From contig CAYVMD010000073.1 of assembly GCA_964452465.1 (NCBI GenBank), forward strand, positions 1 through 6,048: DNA of 6,048 bases, read 5' to 3'. This stretch comes from CAYVMD01 sp964452465 (GTDB taxonomy: Bacteria > Armatimonadota > JACIXR01). Positions 1 to 6,048 of the stretch are shown here, in pieces. Every line of letters begins with the position of its first letter. The stretch's first letter is position 1. Under the pieces are notes generated by a model that was given only the letters and a program-made list of their open reading frames with translations, was not told where the DNA came from and ran no database searches. The translations under genes were made by a program, and so were the position numbers.

Positions 1-50
1 TCTCCCCTCTCGCCTGGGCGAGGCGTTTCGTGGTGAAATTCCCCTCCTGA

Positions 51-1100
51 ACAGGCGATTCTCCCGCCACCCCCACCGATATCTCCCACAAGACCCTTCG
101 TCTTCGGATAACCCGAAGCCTCCACATCCAGGACGAGGGCGCCAATATCCGTCTCAAGGATCCCAGCCTGGAGCTCTCCCCCTCCCGGAGCCTCCCCTTG
201 GGCGCCAAATGGAAGGAGGAAGCCATATTCCTCGGCTACCTCCAAGAGCCCCGCGCCAGGGAGGTCCTCTCCGGCAGGGAATGGGAATTCTCGGTGGAGG
301 GTCTATCCTTTCGCCTTCGCAACACCTTCCTCCCCCAAGGCGATGCCTACGATGGTGCCCTTCACATCGAGGTGGTGCAGGAGATATGCTCCCTCGCGGG
401 CATCTCCATCCAAGTGCAAGGGACCTCCAACCTCCGCCTCCCCCAAGGCACGCCCGAGCAGGGCTTCCTCTGGCAGGTGGAGAAGGGGACCTCCTGCCTT
501 GATATGCTCCAACGCATCCTGGAATTCACCGGTTGGCAACTCCTCACCTCCTTCTCGGTGGACGACAATGGCTACCCCACCGGCTACCTCCTCTATCGGG
601 CTCCTCCCGATCCCTCATCGACCCCAAGCAAAGCCAAATTTTGGCGGACCACCGAGAAAACAAAGGAAGAGCCTCCGGAAGGCATGGTCTATCTTCCCCT
701 CCTGGAACTGGAGGAGGAATGGGAGCCCCCGGAGGCGAATGAAATCTGGGTCTGCGGAATGGATCACCTCGGCTATCCAATCGTCCAATATTGGCTCAAT
801 ACCCCTTCTCTTACCGAGCCCTCCGACGGAGATTTCCTCGGCTATCGGAAGGTTTTCATCGAGGTCAATGCTTCCCTTAATACCCAGGAAGCAGTCCAGC
901 AGAGGTTGACGGTCCTGATAGGGGAGAAAGGACATGGGAAGAGGCGACATGAGTGGGTAGCGCCTTGGGAGGCAAATCTTCAGCCCGAGGACCTCGTGGA
1001 AATGGAGGGGGTGGATGGGACGGTGATGATAGAGAGGATAGAGATAGAGCGGGATGGAGGGGATATGTTGGTGGGAAGATACCAGGGGGTAGGGGTCTGA
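51..1100 (+). CDS. Phage baseplate hub-like (gpD-like) protein, 5' end unresolved
   Basis: Probable structural protein of a contractile phage tail or related injection device; in such families the hub sits under the tail tube. The reading frame is open from 51, just after an in-frame TGA (48-50). The segment from about 78 (TDISHKTLRLRITRSL, then DEGANIRLKDPSLEL, then KWKEEAIFLGYLQ) has the beta-strand pattern of the first domain of late-control D/hub proteins. A middle part (about 300-600) contains EVVQEICSLAGI and GTSCLDMLQRILEFTGWQL, like the peptidoglycan-proximal hub domain. The end (about 890-1100) resembles the closing barrel, with LQPEDLVEMEGVDGTVMIERI. The first standard start codon is TTG at 198, behind GGAG at 187-190, but starting there would cut off the conserved N-terminal strands. 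GTG at 33 fits better if the TGA is an error. The stop shares one base with the next start. Family assignment is from pattern memory only; a divergent tail protein of another kind is possible. Confidence 0.7.
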   Translation, partial: TGDSPATPTDISHKTLRLRITRSLHIQDEGANIRLKDPSLELSPSRSLPLGAKWKEEAIFLGYLQEPRAREVLSGREWEFSVEGLSFRLRNTFLPQGDAYDGALHIEVVQEICSLAGISIQVQGTSNLRLPQGTPEQGFLWQVEKGTSCLDMLQRILEFTGWQLLTSFSVDDNGYPTGYLLYRAPPDPSSTPSKAKFWRTTEKTKEEPPEGMVYLPLLELEEEWEPPEANEIWVCGMDHLGYPIVQYWLNTPSLTEPSDGDFLGYRKVFIEVNASLNTQEAVQQRLTVLIGEKGHGKRRHEWVAPWEANLQPEDLVEMEGVDGTVMIERIEIERDGGDMLVGRYQGVGV

Positions 1101-1621
1101 TGAAGATGGTAGGTCTGCGCTTCGCCGTCCTTTCCCGCCTGGGGAAGGAGGTGGTAACCTTTGGGGAAAAGGTGCCTGGGCAGGAAGGCTTCGGGACGGA
1201 TAGCAGATGCAGGGTTTGCAAGTCCCCCCATCGCCTGGAATACGAGGAGCATTACCTCGCAGTGCAAAATCTAAAGGAAGTTTGGGCTTATGCCCAGGAC
1301 TTGGGGGAGGATATCTCCTACGACAGCTTCAAGAGGCATTTTAGGAGGCATTTCAATCCCCGTAAACCTGTGGAGGAAAGGTCAGAAGAATTGTTCGAGC
1401 AAGCGGTGAAGGAGAGGATGGATTATGCCCAGAGGTTGGGGAGGAAGTTCCTCTTGGCGGATGCGCTGGTGGAGAAACTGCTTCGCAAAGTGGGAGAGAT
1501 GATCGATGAGAAGGGAGGGGTGGAGGGGAGGGAGGTCGTGCTACTCAAAACCCTCCTCTCCGAACTTCGCGCCTACGCCCGAGAGATAAAATCCCTCCTG
1601 GGAGAGGAGTTCCCCCCTTGA
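1100..1621 (+). CDS. CxxC/HxxxH DNA-binding-type protein, possible phage terminase small subunit
   Basis: A 173-aa protein. Residues 37-84 hold CRVCKSPHRLEYEEHYL followed by ISYDSFKRHFRRHF: Cys37 and Cys40 form a CxxC, and His80 and His84 form an HxxxH. This matches a widespread layout, C-x2-C, then a helix, then a recognition-like helix ending RHxxxH, seen in small phage-associated HTH proteins, some annotated as terminase small subunits. The remainder (about 90-170) is charged and predicted helical, suited to oligomerisation. The ATG at 1100 is chosen because it overlaps the preceding TGA as TGATG, implying translational coupling; a weak G-rich stretch (1085-1095) is the only ribosome-binding signal, and a second ATG lies at 1106. 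An in-frame ATG at 953 would lie deep inside the hub gene and is not favoured. The zinc site and DNA binding are inferred. A terminase small subunit would normally sit beside its large subunit, and none is visible here, so a regulator or another packaging factor remains possible. Confidence 0.75.
   Translation: MKMVGLRFAVLSRLGKEVVTFGEKVPGQEGFGTDSRCRVCKSPHRLEYEEHYLAVQNLKEVWAYAQDLGEDISYDSFKRHFRRHFNPRKPVEERSEELFEQAVKERMDYAQRLGRKFLLADALVEKLLRKVGEMIDEKGGVEGREVVLLKTLLSELRAYAREIKSLLGEEFPP
1600..1609 (+). promoter_or_regulatory. Ribosome binding site for the TTG-initiated gene
   Basis: GGGAGAGGAG lies inside the end of the preceding gene, with its GGAG (1606-1609) 8 bases before TTG at 1618. It decides the unusual TTG start of the 637-aa protein, which overlaps the previous stop as TTGA. 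Confidence 0.6.
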
Positions 1622-3531
1622 TCTTTCACCCCTATTCCGCCCTCTATCAGTTCCGGGCTCGCTGGAACCTCTCCCCAGATACGCCCGTTACCATCTATTC
1701 CACCTTCTTCAATCGCCCACCCACCACCTCATCCTCCCTCCATCCCTTTTATCCTCACCTCGCCGGGCTCGTCGCCCTTGGAGGGGTCCACATGGAAGGA
1801 ATGCAAGGGCAATACCAGCTTCTGCCCATAGGCGTCGCCTTCAACAACACTCTTTGGGATAGCCGTTTCCCCCTTCGAACGCCCGGCGTTGTCCCCAGTG
1901 GCTCTCTGAGGGGGGATTTCTGCTTCGGCAATATCGCAGAGTATACGGTCACGGTCGATTTCTTAGCCAAGGGCGGAATGGAAACTTGGAAACTGTCCGG
2001 GGAGGGGAGGGGACGCTTCACAAAAGAGAGAACATCCTATCAGGGGGAGCGGGAGATAAGGAATCTCTGGGATGTAGTGGAGGAGTTGGGATTGCCGGAT
2101 ATGGGCTTTCCCCAACTTCTTTATCGCCAGGTATATTCCTTCTTCGCGGAGGGCAACCTCGCTGAACCACCTTCCCTCCTTGCCTATCTGGAGAGGGAAG
2201 GCGGAAAGGAGGTTCTCTTTCAATATCCCGATCTGAAGATAAAACCCTCTCCGCTTTCCGCTCTTCTTTTCTCCGATGTGGTGCTGACCTCCTCCGCCAC
2301 TGAGTGGGTGGATAGGTTTGGCTCCATATACAACGAGGGAGGAAAGGGAAGGCAACTTTTGGGACATAATTTCGCCGAGACCGTTCTCTTCAACTTCTTC
2401 TACCGCGCCCTCGACTTCTTCGGTCCCTATGCCATCGCCATTCCCAAGGGGGAAGGAGTCTGGACCGCAACCATCTCCAAAAGCCTAAAATCCGCCAAGC
2501 ACTTCCCATACTATGTTCCCACGCAGCGGAAATGGCTCTACTCCCTGGTATCCCTTCCCGTTTGGGAATATAAGGTGAAGTGGTATTATATAGATGCGCC
2601 GATTAGGGAGACTCCCTTCCCCAAGCAAAGCGATACCTCCTTTCTTCTCTTCTCCGCCCCCTATCAGGGGAAAGGCGAGGTAGCCATCTATACATATGAG
2701 GCGGATTACGAGAAACTAATAGGCAAGAGCGCGCCGGGAGAAAATCCCCAGATAACCTCCGGCATTTTCCATCTCGGTGGACGGAAGGAGGTCTACCAGG
2801 CGGGAGAGCCCCCGGAGTGGCTCCATCCCAGGATGGAATGGTTCTTCGCTCCGCGCAGGCACCCCTGGAGGCACAAGCGGTTCACCCAATGCTTCTCCCT
2901 CATCCCGCCCTTCCCTTCAGCGCCCGTGGGACAGCCTTCCCCCTTCGATGTTTACAATTGGCATCCCACGGGGAATTTCCTCTACCTGCGTTGGGACGGA
3001 ACCGATTGGTGCTCTTACGATTACACAGGGGAGCGCATCCCCAAAGATTCCAAGGGTTTCTCCCTGCCTCCGCCGGATATCCTCAAGGAGAAAATGGGGA
3101 GGTTTGGCGTCGATTCCGCCCTGCCAGTCTTCCTCCATCGTCCGGAGATGGCGGAAGTGCTTCTATTCTGGTGGCAACCGGAGGAGCCTCGCTTCTCCCT
3201 TATCCTTTTCGCCTATGCCAGGCACCTCTCCTCCCTCTGTTTTAAATATTCCTCTCCCTACATCCCTTGGGAGTTCTGGCTCTCTCCCCTTGATCCTCGC
3301 CCCATCCTGCGGGGAAGGTTGAGGATGCTCGTTTGGAGGAAGGGGAAATTAAGGGCGGAGAAGGATTTGGGGCGCTTTCCCATTCAATACCTTTTCCCAG
3401 CCATAGAGAAGCGAACGGGGGTGGTGTATCTTCCCCTGATGATGGATATGGGGGACGATGGAGGGGGAAAATTCCGCCTCTTCGTCTTTCAAAGGAACGA
3501 CTGGACGCCAGAGATTTACGATTTGAAATAA
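1618..3531 (+). CDS. Unrecognised 637-aa aromatic-rich protein in the phage-like cassette
   Basis: I do not recognise this protein. It starts at TTG 1618, overlapping the previous stop by four bases and preceded by a good ribosome binding site, and ends in TAA at 3529-3531. There is no signal peptide, no membrane segment, and no P-loop or terminase/portal-like motif that I can see. It is strikingly rich in Trp (about 21 by eye), Tyr, Phe and Pro. Short beta-type stretches recur in the second half, such as FLYLRWDGTDWCSYDYTGE, VLLFWWQPEEPRFSLILFAY, and a C-terminal KFRLFVFQRNDWTPEIYDL. This composition suits a large beta-structured protein, for example a virion surface, tail-fibre or propeller-like protein, but that is inference. 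Its place directly behind the hub and HTH-type genes in one coupled operon suggests the same particle or element. The codon pattern keeps C at third positions and the antisense frames are shorter, so the gene itself is secure although its role is not. Confidence 0.8.
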   Translation: MIFHPYSALYQFRARWNLSPDTPVTIYSTFFNRPPTTSSSLHPFYPHLAGLVALGGVHMEGMQGQYQLLPIGVAFNNTLWDSRFPLRTPGVVPSGSLRGDFCFGNIAEYTVTVDFLAKGGMETWKLSGEGRGRFTKERTSYQGEREIRNLWDVVEELGLPDMGFPQLLYRQVYSFFAEGNLAEPPSLLAYLEREGGKEVLFQYPDLKIKPSPLSALLFSDVVLTSSATEWVDRFGSIYNEGGKGRQLLGHNFAETVLFNFFYRALDFFGPYAIAIPKGEGVWTATISKSLKSAKHFPYYVPTQRKWLYSLVSLPVWEYKVKWYYIDAPIRETPFPKQSDTSFLLFSAPYQGKGEVAIYTYEADYEKLIGKSAPGENPQITSGIFHLGGRKEVYQAGEPPEWLHPRMEWFFAPRRHPWRHKRFTQCFSLIPPFPSAPVGQPSPFDVYNWHPTGNFLYLRWDGTDWCSYDYTGERIPKDSKGFSLPPPDILKEKMGRFGVDSALPVFLHRPEMAEVLLFWWQPEEPRFSLILFAYARHLSSLCFKYSSPYIPWEFWLSPLDPRPILRGRLRMLVWRKGKLRAEKDLGRFPIQYLFPAIEKRTGVVYLPLMMDMGDDGGGKFRLFVFQRNDWTPEIYDLK

Positions 3532-3538
3532 GGAGGTG
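3531..3538 (+). promoter_or_regulatory. Strong ribosome binding site before the short gene at 3544
   Basis: AGGAGGTG begins on the last base of the preceding TAA stop and ends 5 bases before ATG 3544. It is close to perfect anti-SD complement and supports the start of a very small gene. Confidence 0.75.
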
Positions 3539-3543
3539 AAAGG

Positions 3544-3782
3544 ATGGTGCAGGAAAGGCTAAGCAGGTTGTTGAAATCCCTTATAGAGACGGGAGGGAAT
3601 GTAACCTTGCGGGTGGTCAAAACGACGAAGTGGCAAAAAGAGAGGGGAGAGGAGCTCCTCAGGATCNNNNNNNNNNGAGGAAGGCGGTGGAGGAGAGGGT
3701 TTACTTTCCTCCCCCGCCCAAGGAAGAGCAAGAGATCGCCCGTTGGGATGCGGGGGAATTCGATAGCGGTAAATGGGGGTAG
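3544..3782 (+). CDS. Small phage-cassette protein interrupted by an assembly gap
   Basis: No family is recognised. The first 41 codons (3544-3666) give a basic helical start, MVQERLSRLLKSLIETGG, then NVTLRVVKTTKWQKERGEELLRI. After the gap, continuing in the same literal frame gives an implausible basic translation that runs into the next gene's leader. The frame starting at 3678 instead reads RKAVEERVYFPPPPKEEQE and then IARWDAGEFDSGKWG before TAG at 3780-3782, which looks like real protein. I therefore join the two halves; this needs a true gap length that leaves remainder 2 when divided by 3. The combined product has 75 visible residues plus the gap, and the gap could hide much more, including a gene boundary. 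The aromatic-acidic tail (WDAGEFDSGKWG) is reminiscent of the ends of small phage tail proteins, but only weakly. It follows the 637-aa gene by 12 bases and is the last readable member of the cassette. Confidence 0.6.
3667..3676. other. Assembly gap (10 N)
   Basis: Ten N, inside the small gene. The frames on either side can be joined only if the missing length leaves remainder 2 when divided by 3, so 10 is not the true size. Confidence 0.95.
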
Positions 3783-3820
3783 GGCGATCTTCTTTGAGGA
3801 AAATTTCTTGGCAAAAACAT

Positions 3821-3849
3821 TTGACAGGATCCCTTCGCCTTCTTACCAT
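3821..3849 (+). promoter_or_regulatory. Sigma-70-type promoter for the GH20 gene
   Basis: A perfect TTGACA (3821-3826) is followed after 17 bases by TACCAT (3844-3849), which matches four of six positions of TATAAT. An A-rich stretch (GCAAAAACAT) lies just upstream. The predicted transcript would start near 3856, giving a leader of about 20-25 bases before ATG 3879. It separates the phage-like cassette from the host-like enzyme gene. No repressor operator or terminator was seen in the 96-base intergenic stretch. Confidence 0.6.
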
Positions 3850-3860
3850 CTTCAAAAATT

Positions 3861-3870
3861 AAGAAGGAGG
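3861..3870 (+). promoter_or_regulatory. Ribosome binding site of the GH20 gene
   Basis: AAGAAGGAGG, with GGAGG ending 8 bases before ATG 3879, supports this start. An in-frame TGA at 3822-3824 and the lack of other standard start codons exclude a longer protein. Confidence 0.75.
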
Positions 3871-3878
3871 CGTTTGAG

Positions 3879-5827
3879 ATGCAATGCGGGGTTGCTATCA
3901 TCTTGGTTTTTGCCCTTTGCCTCGTTAGCGGTGCGGAGACATTCAACATTATCCCCAAGCCTCGCCAGATTACCCCTAAGCCAGTGAAGTTCGTCATCAA
4001 GGATAAGGTGAACATCGTCGTGGGGAAAGAATGTATAGAGAGCACCGGTGAGATCCTCGCCGAAGACCTGAAGGACATGGGGGTTAAGGCGGAAGAGGTT
4101 GCCTCCTCCTTCCTAAAGAACATCCAAAATCCCATCGTTATGGGGATCCCTGCTAAGGATAAGAACATCGCCGATTTCCTTAAGACAAGGAAGATAGAAG
4201 TGCCCTCCCTTCCCGAGGAGGGCTATCTCCTGGAGGTGGGGAAGGACTTCATCGTCGTGGTGGGTAACGATAAGGACGGCGTCTTCTGGGGGATGCAGAC
4301 CTTGCGCCAGATGCTGAAGAAGGGCAAGGGAACGGTGGAGGTGGCGGGGGCAAGGATAATGGATTATCCAGAGATGCGGTGGCGGGGGATAACCGATGAT
4401 GTGAGCAGGGGTCCCATCCCTACTCTGGAATATATGAAGGGGATCGTCCGCACGCTCAGCGCCTTCAAGATGAACATGTATACCCCCTATATTGAGCTCC
4501 ATGCCTTCTGCTTTAAATCCCATCCCGATATGTGTCCTCCCGGAGAAGGATTGGATCCGGAGGAGATGAAGGAGCTCGTCGCCTATGCGAAGAGGTTCAA
4601 TGTGGATGTCTTCCCTTCCCTGCAATCCTTCGGCCACTCGGACAAACTCCTCCGCAAGCCCCAATATAGGCACCTCGCGGAAATAGAGGATAACCCCTGG
4701 AGCCTTTCCCCCGCCGTTGAGGAAACCTACACCCTCTTGAACGATCTCTACAACGAACTCGCTCAGATCTTTCCCTCCCCCTTCTTCAACATAAACAGCG
4801 ATGAGACTTATGATCTCGGACAGGGGAAGAGCAAGCCCATCGCGGACGAGATCGGACCCGGCAACCTTTATCTGAGGCATATAACGAGGCTTTACGAGAT
4901 GCTCAAGGCGAAGGGGAAGAGGGTGATGTTTTGGGGGGATATAGCCTTGCATTATAAGGAAATGATCCCCAAACTGCCCAGGGATATCGTCGTGCTGAAT
5001 TGGGATTACGGTGGTGCCCCTTCCTTTGATTGGCGGTTGGAGCCCTTCCATTCCGCTGGTTTGGAGCAGTTCGTCTGCCCAGGCGTTTCCTGCTGGGGGC
5101 GGATCTTCCCCGATTTTGAGAACGCCACGGTGAACATAAACAATTTCGTGAGGGATGGGGTTAAATACGGAGTGAAGGGGATGCTCAACACCACTTGGGA
5201 CGATACTGGGGAGAACCTCTTCGGTTATAACTGGTATGCGATAGTGTTCTCCGCCGAAGCATCCTGGTGGGGCGGGAACATCGATAGGGCGGATTTCGAT
5301 AAGAGGTTCGATTGGGCATTCTTCCGTTCCCCTACCAGGATAGTGGAGGCGATAAATGCCCTCAGCCAAGCGAGCCAGCCGGACAGCCTCTTTTGGATGG
5401 ATCCATTGGAGGTTGTGAAGAAGGAAGGAGCGGTGGAGCAGGCGAAGCGGATAAAGGAATTGGCGGAGAGGGCGATATCCATTTTAGAGAATGAAGGGGG
5501 AAAGGTAGAGAAGAACAAGGGGGCAATACCCTATCNNNNNNNNNNCTTTTCGCTGGGCATAGGCTCGCCTTCCTCGCGGATAATATCTTGGGCATGAAGG
5601 AAGTAGAGGGTTTGCTGGAGAAGCCGGATAAGGAGAACCTCCAAAGGGCAGAGGATATTTTGAAGGATCTTTACAACAGACTTTACAATTTAAGGGAGGA
5701 ATACAAGGCGCTTTGGCTCTCGGAGAACATCCCCTTCTTCCTCTCCAACAACATCCAGAAATACGACAACCTGCTCAGGTATCTTGAGGAGAAAAGGAAG
5801 GAAGTAGCCCGCCTCAGAGAGGGGTGA
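3879..5827 (+). CDS. Secreted glycoside hydrolase family 20-type beta-N-acetylhexosaminidase-like enzyme (split by gap)
   Basis: Likely hydrolyses terminal N-acetylhexosamine (or related) residues from glycans outside the cytoplasm. Residues 1-19 form a signal peptide (hydrophobic AIILVFALCLV, cleavage after SGA), though the n-region lacks a positive charge. Residues about 22-150 match the GH20 N-terminal domain (NIIPKPRQ, PEEGYLLEV, GVFWGMQTLRQML). The TIM barrel follows: MRWRGITDDVSRG at 166-178, FGHSD at 251-255, the catalytic Asp308-Glu309 pair in NINSDETYDLG, FWGD at 351-354 and NTTWDD around Trp440. In classical GH20 the Asp orients the substrate acetamido group and the Glu is the acid. 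The pair here sits in NINSDE rather than the common H-x-G-G-D-E, suggesting a divergent subgroup. A helical C-terminal domain spans the gap: the frame from 5546 continues FAGHRLAFLADNILGMKEVE and ends with a Lys/Glu-rich coiled-coil-like tail at TGA 5825-5827. That makes 645 visible residues plus the gap. Substrate is not determined. Confidence 0.9.
5536..5545. other. Assembly gap (10 N)
   Basis: Ten N inside the C-terminal domain of the GH20-type gene. Joining the frames on either side requires a missing length with remainder 2 when divided by 3, so the true gap is not 10 bases. Confidence 0.95.
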
Positions 5828-5860
5828 AGCAAATTTTGCCATAGGCTATTGAAAAAATAC

Positions 5861-5896
5861 TTGACAGCATTGTAGAGATCGGTGAAGATTTATAAT
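5861..5896 (+). promoter_or_regulatory. Promoter-like hexamers ahead of the prepilin-like gene
   Basis: A perfect TTGACA (5861-5866) and a perfect TATAAT (5891-5896) lie in the 129-base intergenic stretch, but 24 bases apart instead of about 17. With normal spacing the TTGACA would pair with the poor GAAGAT (5884-5889), and the TATAAT with the poor TTGTAG (5870-5875). Some promoter is likely here, but which elements act together is unclear. The leader would be about 50 bases. No terminator for the preceding gene is apparent. Confidence 0.5.
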
Positions 5897-5940
5897 AGGG
5901 AGGCGCGATTTTTGAAGCAGTAAAAATCTAATCTAAAAGG

Positions 5941-5950
5941 AAAGGAGGTG
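5941..5950 (+). promoter_or_regulatory. Very strong ribosome binding site of the prepilin-like gene
   Basis: AAAGGAGGTG, nearly full anti-SD complement, ends 6 bases before ATG 5957. It suggests high translation, as is usual for abundant pseudopilin-type proteins. Confidence 0.8.
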
Positions 5951-5956
5951 AAAAGG

Positions 5957-6048
5957 ATGGTGCGATGGAAGAAAGGCTTTACCTTGATCGAGCTTCTTGT
6001 GGTTATAGCTATCATAGCCATTCTCGCCGCGATTCTCTTCCCAGTATT
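5957..6048 (+). CDS. Type IV prepilin-like N-terminal methylation protein, 3' partial
   Basis: Only 30 codons are visible before the window ends. MVRWKKG is a short basic leader. Cleavage by a prepilin peptidase is expected after Gly7, making Phe8 the methylated first residue, and Glu12 is the conserved +5 glutamate. The hydrophobic helix (FTLIELLVVIAIIAILAA, then ILFPV) would anchor the precursor in the inner membrane and drive filament assembly. In Armatimonadota and Planctomycetota many secreted or surface proteins of the DUF1559 type carry exactly this kind of leader in many copies per genome, so this may be one of those rather than a true pilus subunit. The missing globular domain would decide. 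The gene has its own upstream promoter-like signals and a strong ribosome binding site, so it is probably not in one operon with the glycosidase. Confidence 0.92.
   Translation, partial: MVRWKKGFTLIELLVVIAIIAILAAILFPV

Noticed and set aside
343..909. A 188-codon + strand open frame overlapping the hub gene
   Set aside because: It is Ser/Pro/Arg-rich out-of-frame translation of the hub gene, with no ribosome binding site and no recognisable motif.
953..1099. N-terminal extension of the 173-aa protein to ATG 953
   Set aside because: The extra 49 residues are Gly/Arg-rich, overlap the hub gene in another frame, and there is a well-placed overlapping ATG at 1100.
2777..3322. Overlapping + strand open frames inside the 637-aa gene
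   Set aside because: Both alternative frames give low-complexity Ser/Pro/Arg translations typical of shadows of a codon-biased gene.
3677..3987. Continuation of the 3544 frame through the gap to 3987
   Set aside because: The translation is basic and unstructured, overlaps the GH20 promoter and signal peptide, and depends on a placeholder gap length.
4113..5369. A 418-codon open frame on the minus strand
   Set aside because: It lies wholly antisense to the GH20-type gene, whose motifs are unmistakable. Its translation has no domain-like pattern and no ribosome binding site or promoter context.
5841..5856. Small inverted repeat ATAGGCTAT followed by an A run, as a terminator
   Set aside because: The arms are only four bases with a one-base loop and the run is A, not T, on the transcript strand. 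It cannot form a functional hairpin terminator for the + strand.

Overview
The window looks like part of a scaffolded bacterial draft assembly. It contains two runs of exactly 10 N, and everything readable is encoded on the + strand. Arg codons are mostly AGG, Ile ATA is common, and the mRNA-like strand has long purine runs in the Lys/Glu-rich genes. The right end holds the N-terminus of a type IV prepilin-like (H-domain) protein whose segment GFTLIELLVVIAIIAILAA runs into ILFPV, a form common in Armatimonadota and Planctomycetota. I infer a possibly thermophilic member of such a lineage; this is a weak taxonomic call.

Left part (about 33-3782): a tightly packed cassette that reads as phage or phage-derived. 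Its first gene is a baseplate-hub-like (gpD-like) protein, whose 5' end is unclear because of an in-frame TGA at 48-50. Next come a 173-aa CxxC/HxxxH helix-turn-helix-type protein resembling terminase small subunits, an unrecognised 637-aa aromatic-rich protein that starts with TTG, and a short gene cut by the first gap. The first junction shares one base (TGATG), the second overlaps by four (TTGA), and the third leaves 12 bases. This implies one translationally coupled operon, which could be a prophage remnant, a gene-transfer-agent-like element or a contractile injection structure.

Right part (about 3783-6048): host-like genes, each with its own promoter-like signal. A secreted GH20-type beta-N-acetylhexosaminidase-like enzyme (3879-5827) is interrupted by the second gap; the open frame after the gap is its C-terminal helical domain, not a separate gene. 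After 129 noncoding bases with a perfect TTGACA and a perfect TATAAT comes the prepilin-like gene, which runs off the window.

For both gaps, joining the coding frames on either side needs a true gap length that leaves remainder 2 when divided by 3. The 10 N are therefore placeholders. No RNA genes, CRISPR arrays, insertion sequences or convincing terminators were seen, and no gene-free stretch exceeds 300 bases.
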